From NCBI RefSeq assembly GCF_001907695.1, contig NZ_KV880641.1, positions 124,001 to 188,000 on the forward strand: a DNA stretch of 64,000 nucleotides. The letters run 5' to 3'. A program made the translations under genes and the position numbers. Shown here piece after piece: positions 50,277 to 59,256 of this stretch (positions are counted from its first letter, which is position 1; every line of letters starts with the position of its first letter). This DNA comes from Thalassospira sp. TSL5-1. Its GTDB lineage: Bacteria > Pseudomonadota > Alphaproteobacteria > Rhodospirillales > Thalassospiraceae. The notes below the pieces were generated by a model that did not search any database, was not told where the DNA came from, and was given only the letters and a program-made list of their open reading frames with translations.

Positions 50277-50663
50277 TTAAACGCCGGCAGGCTGAACAGG
50301 GGCACTATTGGTTGTATCGGCTTTGGATTGTGCATCCACCATCGGCGGCTGCCCGGCCTGTTTTTGGCTGGCAATGGCGGCACGTTCCTGTTCGCGTGCG
50401 GCTTCCTTCTCGCGACGCAGGCGGGAAAGTTCGGATTCCATTTTGCGGTTCGCACGGCGATGTTTACCGGTCAAAAGCCATTCAAACAGCAATCCGATCA
50501 AAAGCCCCAGCAACAACGCCCCCAAGACCGGCACAAAAAGCGGCAGATCCATTTCAAAGGGTAAGGGCCATAGCGACAGGGTCGTCGCCTGACGGTTGGC
50601 AACGGCAAAAACCGTAATCACAATCGTCAAGGGAATGGCGATGATCCAGTAAAGAACGCGCAA
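50277..50663 (-). CDS. LapA-domain membrane protein (LapA/YciS-like)
   Basis: This protein of about 128 residues has two hydrophobic helices near its N-terminus (VLYWIIAIPLTIVITVFAVAN and LFVPVLGALLLGLLIGLLFEW, each about 20 residues) and a basic, Gln/Ala-rich coiled tail. It matches LapA (YciS/DUF1049), which works with LapB at the inner membrane in LPS control. The TTG at 50663 is chosen because an AGGAGGT ribosome site lies 4 bases upstream of it; the frame extends to 50717. In alphaproteobacteria lapA is next to ihfB, as here. Confidence 0.82.
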   Translation of the reverse strand: MRVLYWIIAIPLTIVITVFAVANRQATTLSLWPLPFEMDLPLFVPVLGALLLGLLIGLLFEWLLTGKHRRANRKMESELSRLRREKEAAREQERAAIASQKQAGQPPMVDAQSKADTTNSAPVQPAGV

Positions 50664-51095
50664 ATCTACCTCCTGCTTTCCGGCGTTGCGATGTCTGACA
50701 GCGGGGATCTTCCCCACCCGTAATCGCGGCCATCATCGGTCTGCCACCTGATTTTATCCTGTCGGAAAGGCTGCGTCACCCCCAACAGGCAATATCAACC
50801 TGATCGGGAAGCGGCACCATAATGAATAATGGTCCATGCACGACACGCACAAACCCTAAACCACGTAAACCCGGCACTGGTAACGTTACCTGAACCGACA
50901 AACATGGTTTTGCCCGGCAAAGAACACCTTATCCGCCCATCACAGCAAACGAAGGGCGGCAAAGGTCAGTCCCGATTTTTCCGAAAACAAGCTTCACCAG
51001 ATAAAGAACCGGCGAGTCCGAATTTTTGGCAAGTTGGTTCATACAGCCCGCAACGTGCGAAGCCACCCGCAACTGGCCTGCGCCTTAAGCCAGTA
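50664..51095 (-). other. Gap between ihfB and lapA
   Basis: No gene is supported. It carries a perfect 12-bp palindrome GGTAACGTTACC at 50879-50890 with a central CG, which resembles LacI-type operators. No strong terminator was seen after ihfB. Confidence 0.4.
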
Positions 51096-51371
51096 TCAGT
51101 TTAACCGTTCACGCAATTGTTTGCCGGTTTTAAAATAGGGAACACGTTTTTCACTGACAGGAACAGCTTCACCCGTGCGCGGGTTCCGCCCGACGCGCGA
51201 TTCACGTTCCTTGACAGAAAAAGCGCCAAATCCCCGCAATTCGACCCGATCGCCGCGTGCCAGTGCCTCGGTGATTTCATCGAAAATGGTGGCAACAATC
51301 CGTTCCACATCCCGCTGGTACAAATGCGGATTCAGTTCGGCCAACCGGGCGATCAGTTCTGATTTCGTCAT
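51096..51371 (-). CDS. ihfB: Integration host factor beta subunit
   Basis: This 91-residue DNA-bending protein pairs with IhfA. It begins [19 protein letters not shown] and has the DNA-binding arm segment [26 protein letters not shown] (shown in part, residues about 44-69), including the Pro of the beta-arm tip, and the C-terminal [15 protein letters not shown]. The ATG at 51371 follows a GGGGCTTG sequence; the TTG two codons earlier is less likely. It lies downstream of sppA with 78 bases between them, so they may be cotranscribed. Confidence 0.96.
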   Translation of the reverse strand: MTKSELIARLAELNPHLYQRDVERIVATIFDEITEALARGDRVELRGFGAFSVKERESRVGRNPRTGEAVPVSEKRVPYFKTGKQLRERLN

Positions 51372-51449
51372 ATTCAAGCCCCATCCAGTTCGATTACACA
51401 GTTGTGGGAAGTCAACTTCAGGTTAACGCTTGGAAAGTCGGCACTTTCT

Positions 51450-52361
51450 TTAAGGGTGCCAGACAGTTAGCAACCCGTCAAGTTTAAGCCCTTCAGATGG
51501 CAGCACATTTCCGATCGTGCCTTTAAAAAGATCCATGACGATTGAGCTTTCAGGGTCCTCAACCTGCATGGGAACCACCGGCGTATCAGAAGCGATGCCT
51601 TTCTGCTGTTCCAGCCATTGCAGCGCCTCGCGACGACCACCAATCGCGTCAATCAGGCCATTGGCAACGGCCTGCTGACCGGTATAAACCCGGCCATCCG
51701 CCAGCGTCTTTACCTGTTCGACTGTCATGTCACGACGTTCTGCAACCATGCTGACAAACACGTTAAACATGTCAGAAATCAGGCCTTTCATCACATCGCG
51801 GGCCTGTTCCGTAGTCGGTTCAAACGGGTTTGGTGCCGCCTTGAGCGGGGCACTTTTTACCGTGACAGGTTCGACACCGAGTTTTTCAAGCGCGCCGGTC
51901 ACATTCATCGACTGAAAAATCACCCCGATGGAGCCGGTAATCGTCCCGCGATGGGCCAGAATATGGTCCGCCGCAATCGCCGTCATATATCCGCCCGATG
52001 CCGCCACTGTGCCCATCTCGGCAACAATGGGCCGGGTTTTACCAATCCGGCGCAGCGATTCGTAAAGTTCCTCGCCGCCCACCATTGTGCCACCGGGGCT
52101 GTCGATATGAACAATCACGCCGACCGCACTATCATCTTTTTCCAGGCGGTCCAGGGCCTCAAGGAACAGCGGATCACTGGCAATGACGCCTTCCACCGTG
52201 ACCTCGGCGATATAAGGCCCCACCGCGCTATCAAACACACCGCTGCGGGCCAGCCCCACCACAATGGCAATCACCACGGCCACACCGGCGAGGACACGCC
52301 AGCGCAGGATGGATCGTTTCAAGCGGCGTCGATCAAGAATGAAATCGGCATCAAGGGCCAT
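51450..52361 (-). CDS. sppA: Signal peptide peptidase SppA (short form)
   Basis: This 303-residue inner-membrane serine protease degrades cleaved signal peptides. One membrane helix (about 22-40) is followed by the Clp-like protease fold. The nucleophile is Ser122 in VAASGGYM, and Lys174 in SAPLK is the likely general base, since Ser-Lys spacing is 52 as in Bacillus SppA. The segment SPGGTMVGGEELY (about 88-100) is also typical. It is upstream of ihfB. Of the two SppA types this is the short single-domain one. Confidence 0.94.
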   Translation of the reverse strand: MALDADFILDRRRLKRSILRWRVLAGVAVVIAIVVGLARSGVFDSAVGPYIAEVTVEGVIASDPLFLEALDRLEKDDSAVGVIVHIDSPGGTMVGGEELYESLRRIGKTRPIVAEMGTVAASGGYMTAIAADHILAHRGTITGSIGVIFQSMNVTGALEKLGVEPVTVKSAPLKAAPNPFEPTTEQARDVMKGLISDMFNVFVSMVAERRDMTVEQVKTLADGRVYTGQQAVANGLIDAIGGRREALQWLEQQKGIASDTPVVPMQVEDPESSIVMDLFKGTIGNVLPSEGLKLDGLLTVWHP

Positions 52362-52478
52362 CGCGGTCCTACTACCTCACTGAAAGAAAACAAAAACCAT
52401 GCCTTTTGAAATGGTTACTCTACCCCTGCTTGGCAAGCAAAAAATACGATCCGCCCGCAGATAGCACCGCAAAATGAC

Positions 52479-52508
52479 AAAAAAGGGGCGCATCAGCGTG
52501 CGCCCCGG
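52479..52508 (-). terminator. Terminator of the VOC-family gene
   Basis: GGGGCGC pairs perfectly with GCGCCCC around ATCAGCGT, and a TTTTTT tract follows on the minus strand. It lies about 20 bases after the stop. Confidence 0.92.
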
Positions 52509-52524
52509 GCAATTTCACCCAAAT

Positions 52525-52908
52525 TCAGGCCTTCGGGTCATCGAGGCAAAAAACGCGCAATCTGTGACCATCGGGGTCGGCGGCAACAAATGTATAGCCA
52601 AAATCCATCTCGACCGGCGACTGCAATATCACAAGCCCCTTTTCCCGCCAGCCCGCATATAGCCGATCCACCATGTCCCGGGTTTCGACCGGAAATCCGG
52701 TTTCGCTGCATCCGGGATGACCATCGGGGTCGACTGCCGGTTCAACTCCGTCACGCCCCCACAGGCCAAACCGGGGGCCCTTTTCCGTAATAAAAAGCGC
52801 AAATGTCGCCGAAGACTCAACCGGATCGCATTGTAAAATGTCCCGGTAAAAAGCCGCACTTTGCTGCACACTGGCGACATAAAGCAGCACATAGGAAGGT
52901 TGAAGCAT
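52525..52908 (-). CDS. VOC-superfamily (glyoxalase/bleomycin-resistance-like) protein
   Basis: This 127-residue protein has the paired beta-alpha-beta-beta-beta layout of the VOC superfamily, with the typical start YVLLYVASVQQSAAFYRDIL and the end motif FVAADPDGHRLRVF. Metal-binding residues are not obvious at all four positions (a Glu/His in the C-terminal half is present). The substrate is not known; related proteins include glyoxalase I-like enzymes and antibiotic-binding proteins. It lies next to a YafY regulator gene upstream, which may control it. Confidence 0.85.
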   Translation of the reverse strand: MLQPSYVLLYVASVQQSAAFYRDILQCDPVESSATFALFITEKGPRFGLWGRDGVEPAVDPDGHPGCSETGFPVETRDMVDRLYAGWREKGLVILQSPVEMDFGYTFVAADPDGHRLRVFCLDDPKA

Positions 52909-53074
52909 TTGATTTCCCTCACATATTTACGAGATAGCTCCACCAGAAGCAAAGCTGATGGCATGCAGGGAAACCCTAACCTGACATGCTGCCAGTTTTT
53001 GGCAGCATCAAACAAAGGCCGCTCAAAAACACGACCCGGGCCGCGTTTCAAAAAAGCGCAATAGCCGGCTATGT

Positions 53075-53755
53075 TTATGTAATGCCCTGTTGCTGCCGCC
53101 ATTTTTGCAGCAGGCCCCGGCGCGATTGTGGATAGCGCACCTCAAGCACGTCAACTGAAACAATCCGATCGGTTCGGAAATGACGAAACGCCTGACGGGT
53201 TTCACACCATGCCGCGATAATGCGGGCCTGTTCAAAAAAACCAATGGCGACCGGCCACAGTGTCCGGCGGGTCTCAGCACCGTTTTCGTCACGATAGGCG
53301 ATAGAGATTTTATGCTCACGCCGGATGGCATCGCGAATCCGTGCCACATCAATATTGGGTTCGTTATCGGATCGGCTTCCAACAAATAAAGGCGATATTT
53401 CCAGCCGGCCCTGCAAATCCGATGGCAGAACCGCCGTCACTTTGGCAATCAGGTCCCCTGCGGCCACTGCCAGATCTTTATCGGCATGGCGCGTCACCCA
53501 GCGTGTGCCCAAAATCAGCGCCTCGATTTCTTCTTCCGAAAACATCAGCGGCGGCAACATAAAGCCGGGCCGCAGAACATAGCCAATCCCCGGCTCACCC
53601 TCGATCACCGCGCCCTGGGCCTGCAAGGCAGCGATATCGCGATACAGGGTCCGTAAACTGATACCAAGTTCGGATGCCAGAACCCGCCCGCTCACCGGAA
53701 GCCGGTAATGGCGCAAAAGCTGCATCAGTTCCAACAGCCGTTCAGCCCGCGACAC
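53075..53755 (-). CDS. YafY-family (HTH_11/WYL) transcriptional regulator
   Basis: This protein of about 226 residues has an N-terminal winged helix-turn-helix (RLLELMQLLRHYRLPVSGR, LGISLRTLYRDIAALQAQG, about residues 5-55) and a C-terminal WYL-type effector domain with the segment TLWPVAIGFFEQARIIAAWCE. Members regulate neighbouring genes, often by sensing small ligands. The GTG at 53755 has AAGG eight bases upstream; a GTG at 53761 would overlap that site. It is upstream of the VOC gene on the same strand (gap 166 bases), which makes that gene a plausible target. Confidence 0.88.
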   Translation of the reverse strand: MSRAERLLELMQLLRHYRLPVSGRVLASELGISLRTLYRDIAALQAQGAVIEGEPGIGYVLRPGFMLPPLMFSEEEIEALILGTRWVTRHADKDLAVAAGDLIAKVTAVLPSDLQGRLEISPLFVGSRSDNEPNIDVARIRDAIRREHKISIAYRDENGAETRRTLWPVAIGFFEQARIIAAWCETRQAFRHFRTDRIVSVDVLEVRYPQSRRGLLQKWRQQQGIT

Positions 53756-53883
53756 AAGCACCGCCTTTGCACAACATTTGCCCCAATCCCCCGCTGATCA
53801 TACGGCCCCCGGCCTTCTATCCCGGCCAGCAGGTTCTTGCCAAACCGGCACGCATATTCTGCAGCTTATGCGACATCAGACCA

Positions 53884-53916
53884 AACAAAAACGGGCCGTG
53901 CAAAGCACGACCCGTT
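53884..53916 (-). terminator. Terminator of rpsA
   Basis: ACGGGCCGTGC pairs with GCACGACCCGT (one mismatch) around AAA, and TTTTTG follows on the minus strand. It lies 38 bases after the rpsA stop. Confidence 0.92.
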
Positions 53917-53953
53917 CTGCGCCCCGAGAGGCAAATTATTCAGCGCCAAATGC

Positions 53954-55657
53954 TTATTCAGCGTCCTGCTGTTTTTTACGCAGAGCTTCACCAAGGATAT
54001 CCCCGAGCGATGCGCCGCTGTCAGCCGAACCGTAATCCGCCATTGCTTTCTTCTCGTCTGCGACTTCCAGAGCCTTGACCGAGAGAGAAACCTTACGCGA
54101 GTTACGATCAACCGAAACAACGCGAGCGTCGATTTTTTCGCCAACAGCGAAACGTTCCGGACGCTGGTCCGAACGATCACGTGCGAGTTCAGCCTTGCGG
54201 ATGAAGCCCTTCAGATCGCCTTCGCCAACGGAAACTTCGATGCCGCCGTCATTGGTTTCAATGATTTCGCAGGTAACGGTGTCACCGCGTTTGATACCCG
54301 AAGCAGCTTCTTTGAACGGATCTTCATTGAGCTGTTTGATGCCCAGGGAGATGCGTTCTTTTTCAACGTCAACGTCAAGAACCTTGGCTTTGACGACGTC
54401 GCCCTTCTTGTATTCCTTGATGACTTCTTCGCCCGGACGATCCCAGGAGAGATCGGACAGGTGAGCCATACCGTCGATACCGCCGAGCAGGCCAATGAAC
54501 AGACCGAATTCGGTGATGTTCTTGACTTCGCCTTCGATTTCCGAGCCAACCGGATGAGCGGCAAGGAAAGCATCCCACGGGTTCGAGGTACACTGCTTGA
54601 GACCAAGCGAAATGCGGCGCTTCTGGCTGTCAACATCCAGGACCATGACTTCGACTTCCTGCGAGGTCGAAACGATTTTGCCCGGGTGGATGTTTTTCTT
54701 GGTCCAAGACATTTCAGAAACGTGGACCAGGCCTTCAACACCGGCTTCAAGCTCAACGAATGCGCCGTAATCGGTGATGTTGGTAACGCGGCCTTCAAAC
54801 TTGGAACCGACCGGGTATTTGGCTTCAACACCTTCCCACGGATCAGCTTCAAGCTGCTTCATGCCAAGCGAAATACGCTGGGTTTCGCTGTTGAAACGGA
54901 TAACCTGAACCTTGACGGTCTGGCCGATCTGAAGAGCTTCAGACGGGTGGTTGATACGTTTCCAGGCGATGTCGGTAACGTGCAACAGGCCGTCAACGCC
55001 ACCCAGATCGACGAATGCGCCGTAATCGGTGATGTTTTTGACAACGCCGTCAAGAACCTGACCTTCCTGGAGGTTCTGGATCAGCTCTGCACGCTGTTCA
55101 GCACGGGTTTCTTCAAGAACGGCACGACGCGAAACCACGATGTTACCGCGCGAACGATCCATTTTCAGGATCTGGAACGGCTGCGGGTTGTTCATCAGCG
55201 GGGTAACGTCACGGACCGGACGGATGTCAACCTGGCTGCCCGGCAGGAATGCCACGGCGCCTGACAGATCAACAGTGAAACCACCCTTGACGCGACCAAA
55301 AATGGTGCCATCGACGCGCTTGCCATCGTTGAACTGCTTTTCAAGTTCAACCCAGGCTTCTTCACGACGGGCTTTTTCACGCGACAGGACGATCAGGCCG
55401 TCTTTGTTTTCGTAACGGTCAACGTAAACGTCAACGGTGTCACCGATGCTGACTTCACCAGCACCAAATTCTTTCAGCGGTACGCGGCCTTCAGATTTCA
55501 AACCAACGTCAACGATCGCATCATCGTCGGTTTTCTTGACGACCGTACCGGTCATCACGCGGCCAACAAATCCCTCGTCTTCCGAGCCAAGGGTTTCGGC
55601 CAGCAGGTCGGCGAAGTTTTCGCCGGTGGTAAATTGTGCTTCTTCAGCGGTTGCCAT
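53954..55657 (-). CDS. rpsA: 30S ribosomal protein S1
   Basis: This 567-residue protein is ribosomal protein S1, which binds mRNA and helps initiation. Six S1 RNA-binding repeats are visible; three carry nearly the same motif G-x-V-x-N-I-T-x-Y/F-G-A/L-F-V-D/E (for example VVKNITDYGAFVDLGGVDGLLHVTD in outline at about residues 204-228). The highly conserved KRISLGLKQ and ISLGMKQ segments mark repeat ends. The start at 55657 is set by homology (MATAEEAQFTTGENF). It lies downstream of cmk with a terminator between them. Confidence 0.97.
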   Translation of the reverse strand: MATAEEAQFTTGENFADLLAETLGSEDEGFVGRVMTGTVVKKTDDDAIVDVGLKSEGRVPLKEFGAGEVSIGDTVDVYVDRYENKDGLIVLSREKARREEAWVELEKQFNDGKRVDGTIFGRVKGGFTVDLSGAVAFLPGSQVDIRPVRDVTPLMNNPQPFQILKMDRSRGNIVVSRRAVLEETRAEQRAELIQNLQEGQVLDGVVKNITDYGAFVDLGGVDGLLHVTDIAWKRINHPSEALQIGQTVKVQVIRFNSETQRISLGMKQLEADPWEGVEAKYPVGSKFEGRVTNITDYGAFVELEAGVEGLVHVSEMSWTKKNIHPGKIVSTSQEVEVMVLDVDSQKRRISLGLKQCTSNPWDAFLAAHPVGSEIEGEVKNITEFGLFIGLLGGIDGMAHLSDLSWDRPGEEVIKEYKKGDVVKAKVLDVDVEKERISLGIKQLNEDPFKEAASGIKRGDTVTCEIIETNDGGIEVSVGEGDLKGFIRKAELARDRSDQRPERFAVGEKIDARVVSVDRNSRKVSLSVKALEVADEKKAMADYGSADSGASLGDILGEALRKKQQDAE

Positions 55658-55796
55658 TAAGCAGACTTCCTTTCGAGTATCGACACTATTCCGGCCAATC
55701 GGTTGTATCCGATGGTCTTGCCGCAAAATTACGGCGGGTTTTGCCAATTGATGTAACAGGCTGGCACATATCAAATCCAAAGGACTTCACATGCAC

Positions 55797-55826
55797 GAAA
55801 AGGCGAACGACAGGGTCGTTCACCTT
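55797..55826 (-). terminator. Terminator of cmk
   Basis: GAACGAC pairs with GTCGTTC around AGG, extended on both sides by AAGG/CCTT. On the minus strand it is followed by TTTTC. It lies 43 bases after the cmk stop. Confidence 0.82.
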
Positions 55827-55868
55827 GCAGCCCGGCTCTATCGCCTGACGGTTTGAAACGTCCCCCGG

Positions 55869-56513
55869 TCAGTCATCCTCACCCATATGGGTGCGAATAT
55901 GGGCCATCACGGCGTTAAACACGGCATCGGCATTCAAACGGTCCGTATCAATATGGATCGCATTGTCTGCCATTTTCAGCGGTGCAACATCGCGGGCACT
56001 GTCGCGGGCGTCCCGTTCTTCAAGCTCGTTGAGAACGCGCTCGTATATAACAGCGGGATTTTTTTCCTGCAACTGTTTGAACCGTCGGTTTGCCCGTTCG
56101 GCAACGCTGGCGGTCAAAAAAAACTTGATCGGGGCTTCGGGGCACACCACCGTACCAATGTCCCGACCATCCAGGACCGCGCCATGTTTGCCGCCCGGCG
56201 GGTTTTTGGCAAGATGGCGCTGAAAGTCCAGCAACACCGCACGAACCTTGGGAATTGCCGCCACGCGCGAGGCCGCATTTCCCACATCCTCTCGGCGCAA
56301 ATCATCATTTTCCAGGTCTTCGGGCTGCAATTTTTCGGCCGCCATGACCGCCATATCGACGTCATCGGGGTCTCCCCCCAATGCCAGAACCTTTGCCCCG
56401 GTCGCACGGTATAAAAGCCCGGTATCGAGATAGGCATAGTTCATGGCCGCAGCGACTCGACGAGCCAAAGTTCCCTTGCCCGATGCTGCCGGTCCATCAA
56501 TGGCGATAATCAT
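55869..56513 (-). CDS. cmk: Cytidylate kinase
   Basis: This 214-residue kinase phosphorylates CMP and dCMP with ATP. The P-loop is GPAASGKGT at about 7-15, and the CMP-binding segment LDTGLLYRA and the DGRDIGTVV motif (near residue 100) are both typical. The ATG at 56513 is chosen because MIIAIDGPAASGKGT is the normal start; the frame extends to 56525. It is 82 bases after aroA on the same strand, the classic aroA-cmk-rpsA order. Confidence 0.96.
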   Translation of the reverse strand: MIIAIDGPAASGKGTLARRVAAAMNYAYLDTGLLYRATGAKVLALGGDPDDVDMAVMAAEKLQPEDLENDDLRREDVGNAASRVAAIPKVRAVLLDFQRHLAKNPPGGKHGAVLDGRDIGTVVCPEAPIKFFLTASVAERANRRFKQLQEKNPAVIYERVLNELEERDARDSARDVAPLKMADNAIHIDTDRLNADAVFNAVMAHIRTHMGEDD

Positions 56514-56595
56514 AGCCGTTCCCAATCCTGCTTGCGTTTAAATCCAATAGTGTCGTTCTGCCCGTGCCCGCAGCCCAGTGCCACAGGCTATTCTG

Positions 56596-57942
56596 TTAGG
56601 GGTTGGACGGGGCAAAACGGGTGCCCAGCCCGGCCATCATTTCCTCGAAGACCGGGAAACTGGTGGCAATCGGTGCGGCATCATCAACCTTGACCGGCTT
56701 TTCCGCCCCAATCCCCAGCACCAGGAACGACATGGCAATCCGGTGATCCAAATGGGTTTGCACCAGCCCGCCACCGGGCACAACACCGCCGGTGACAATC
56801 AAATCATCGCCTTCGATGCGGTGAATAACGCCATTGGCCGCAAGCCCGGCCGCCACAGCCGCCAGACGGTCCGATTCCTTCACGCGCAATTCCGCAAGGT
56901 CACACATGCGGGTTTCGCCCTCGGCATAGGCCGCCGCCACCGCCAGCACCGGATATTCATCAATCATCGACGGCGCACGTTCGGCAGGAACGGTAATACC
57001 CTGCAAACGGTTTTTACCTGTCACGACCAGATCCCCAATGGTTTCACCGGCTTCTTCACGTTCATTGGTAATGGTGATGTCACCGCCCATTTCGATCAGG
57101 GTGGTGATCAGCCCGGTGCGCAGCGGGTTCAGGCACACATCGCGAATCGTCACATTCGATTCCGGGTTGATCAAGGCCGCTACCAGCGGAAACGCCGCCG
57201 AAGACGGGTCGGTCGGCACGACAATATCGGCCGCCGTCATCGTGCAGGGGCCGGTCAGGCTGATGGTGCGACCACCATCGTCATTTACCTGCACATCCAC
57301 TTCCACGCCGAAATGGCGCAACATGCGTTCGGTATGGTCCCGCGACGGTTTGGGCTCAATCACCGTGGTGGTTCCGGCAGTATTCAGGCCCGCCAGCAAC
57401 ACGGCCGATTTCACCTGGGCCGATGCCATTGGCAAGGTATAGGTCACCGGCAGGGCTTCGTCGGTGCCAATCACAGCCATTGGCGGGCGGCCCTGATCAC
57501 GGGTGACGAATTTTGCCCCGAACTCCGCCAGCGGGTCGGCAACGCGGCCCATCGGGCGTTTGCATAGCGACGCATCACCGGTAAAAAAGGTGGTAATCGG
57601 ATGGGTGGCGACAATCCCGGCCAGCAGGCGAATCCCGGTACCGGCATTGCCCATATCAATAACGGAGTCAGGCTCGCGCAATGCACCAACGCCCACACCT
57701 TTTACATGCCAGGTGCCGTCATCATCGCGGGTTACCTTGGCGCCCAGCTTGCGCATGGCCTCGGCGGTTGCCAGCACATCTTCGCCTTCCAGAAGGCCGG
57801 TAATGCGGGTTTCGCCTTCGGCCAGGCCGCCAAACATCAGCGAGCGGTGCGAAATCGATTTGTCACCCGGTACCCGCACATCGCCAACAAGGGCACCACA
57901 TTTGGCTGACTGGAGGGGACGTTTGCTTTGCGCTGAACTCAT
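56596..57942 (-). CDS. aroA: 3-phosphoshikimate 1-carboxyvinyltransferase (EPSP synthase), class II-like
   Basis: This 448-residue enzyme of the shikimate pathway joins shikimate 3-phosphate and PEP. It resembles class II enzymes in several segments: VPGDKSISHRSLMFGG (Lys28), GDASLCKRPMGRV (about 122-134) and PMASAQVKSAVLLAGLNT. At the position where the well-known class II enzyme CP4 has Ala100 (NAATG), this protein has Gly101 (NAGTG), the residue normally linked to sensitivity to glyphosate. The start at 57942 is set by homology. It leads the aroA-cmk row. Confidence 0.96.
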   Translation of the reverse strand: MSSAQSKRPLQSAKCGALVGDVRVPGDKSISHRSLMFGGLAEGETRITGLLEGEDVLATAEAMRKLGAKVTRDDDGTWHVKGVGVGALREPDSVIDMGNAGTGIRLLAGIVATHPITTFFTGDASLCKRPMGRVADPLAEFGAKFVTRDQGRPPMAVIGTDEALPVTYTLPMASAQVKSAVLLAGLNTAGTTTVIEPKPSRDHTERMLRHFGVEVDVQVNDDGGRTISLTGPCTMTAADIVVPTDPSSAAFPLVAALINPESNVTIRDVCLNPLRTGLITTLIEMGGDITITNEREEAGETIGDLVVTGKNRLQGITVPAERAPSMIDEYPVLAVAAAYAEGETRMCDLAELRVKESDRLAAVAAGLAANGVIHRIEGDDLIVTGGVVPGGGLVQTHLDHRIAMSFLVLGIGAEKPVKVDDAAPIATSFPVFEEMMAGLGTRFAPSNP

Positions 57943-58486
57943 TTGAACTGCCTGTCTTTTCTTTTGGGGCGAACCGGCCTGTCGCGTTTCGGTCCGCAGA
58001 ATCATGAAACACCTGCAGGGCAATATGCACGAAAATGACGCGACGAAAACCGGGTAAAATCACAAGAAACCATCTTGCTCCCCTTGAACGGCCATTCAGG
58101 CGGGCAAATTTCTCTATTTAATCAGCACATTATCATCCCTTTATCCACACACTAAGGGGGACCTTCCGGGCTCTGCTCCGGCCAACGATTTGATCAAGGC
58201 CCAACCGCTATTCTACGGTCAATCCCGCCACCGTCTGGTCGCAACGATGATGGTTACTGTAAGCAGGGCGCATACAGGCCAAACCGGCCAGCCTGCCCAC
58301 AATTTTGCCAAGGCCAAAACGGCATCGTCCCTCTGGTCTTCCACAGCGCAAATCACCATTGTTAAAACAGGTGCAATTTCCTTTTGACAAGCCTGTAACA
58401 AGATGGCAATTGGGCCTCTCAGAATGAAGGGCGGTAGTCCTTCGTCCCGCTTTTGTAGAAAATGGTATTAAAGAGGGTCTACCGTA
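57943..58486. other. Divergent intergenic region between aroA and the FYDLN-acid gene
   Basis: No gene is supported in these 540 bases. It should contain both promoters; TTGACA at about 58383 is a -35 candidate for the plus-strand gene, and TTTATCCACACA holds a DnaA box at 58141. A short inverted repeat GAAGG/CCTTC lies near 58426-58444 in the leader of the FYDLN-acid gene. Confidence 0.45.
58141..58149 (+). promoter_or_regulatory. Perfect DnaA-box sequence upstream of aroA
   Basis: TTATCCACA matches the DnaA-box consensus exactly and lies in the aroA / FYDLN-acid intergenic region. It is isolated, as no second box was noticed near it. Confidence 0.4.
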
Positions 58487-58789
58487 ATGTCAGCTCGCGG
58501 TAAGAAACGGCATTGCCTCGCATGCGGCACCAAATATTACGATCTGAATCGGACACCGGTTGTCTGCCCGAAATGCGGCACACCGGACGGCATGGCCAAA
58601 CCGAAACGGGTCGCGGCAGCAAAGCCGAAAAAACAGGACGACGACATCGATGATGTTTCGGATCTCGACGATGATGTCGATACCGATATCGACGACGATC
58701 TTCTCGAAGATGCCTCTGATCTGGGCGAAGACGATGATGATCTCGGCGAGGTTCTCGAACATGTCGAAAATGACGACGACGACCGCTAA
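58487..58789 (+). CDS. FYDLN-acid family protein (TIGR02300)
   Basis: This 100-residue protein belongs to the FYDLN-acid family, found mainly in alphaproteobacteria. The N-terminal half has a zinc-ribbon-like pair C-x2-C (CLACG) and C-x2-C (CPKCG) around the motif KYYDLNRTPVVCP. The second half is a long run of Asp/Glu-rich repeats (about residues 50-100), highly acidic and likely disordered. Function is unknown; it may bind RNA or basic proteins. The start has GAGGG eight bases upstream. The gene lies between aroA and tRNA-Ala, a usual place for it. Confidence 0.92.
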   Translation: MSARGKKRHCLACGTKYYDLNRTPVVCPKCGTPDGMAKPKRVAAAKPKKQDDDIDDVSDLDDDVDTDIDDDLLEDASDLGEDDDDLGEVLEHVENDDDDR

Positions 58790-58840
58790 TTTTTTTTGAA
58801 ATTAGGTCTTGCCAAGCATCAAAGAACCTTCTAAATATCC

Positions 58841-58879
58841 CCGCGCTGCAACGGACAGACACTGAAAATTGCAGCGCGG
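58841..58879. repeat. 10-bp perfect inverted repeat upstream of tRNA-Ala
   Basis: CCGCGCTGCA (58841-58850) and TGCAGCGCGG (58870-58879) are exact inverted copies 19 bases apart, between the FYDLN-acid gene and the tRNA. It could be a terminator stem without a T tract, or a promoter operator for the tRNA. Confidence 0.5.
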
Positions 58880-58916
58880 ACGATCCCCCAAAGATCGTTA
58901 GATGTCGCAAAATTAT

Positions 58917-58992
<76 letters not shown>

Positions 58993-58995
58993 ATC

Positions 58996-59036
58996 AAAAC
59001 CCGTTGCCTAAAGCGACGGGTTTTGTCGTTTTTGGC
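58996..59036 (+). terminator. Terminator of tRNA-Ala
   Basis: AAAACCCGT pairs with ACGGGTTTT around an 11-base loop, and a T-rich tail (TTTTGTCGTTTTT) follows immediately after the tRNA. Confidence 0.9.
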
Positions 59037-59256
59037 CCATGAGCCGAGATCCGTCTTTGATGAGCATACTCAGGACATCCGCAATTAATGCCTGCGTTTC
59101 AGAGCACGGAGAAATATATTGCGACACCGCCTGTCGAAATACCTGAATCAATACGTCCCGCAGGCCTGCATCACTTCCTTGATCATCTTCATTAAATGAT
59201 CGCGCCAAATTCTATCGACGATAACAATCGAAATCAGCTGCCGGGGCTCAGGCAAG

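Noticed and set aside
53837..55264. 475-codon plus-strand frame opposite rpsA
   Set aside because: It mirrors the repeated S1 domains of rpsA on the other strand; the S1 repeats settle the coding strand.
59008..59208. 66-codon minus-strand frame between tRNA-Ala and the MaoC gene
   Set aside because: It starts with TTG without a ribosome site and its 3' end overlaps the tRNA terminator. A decayed gene end is possible but cannot be shown.
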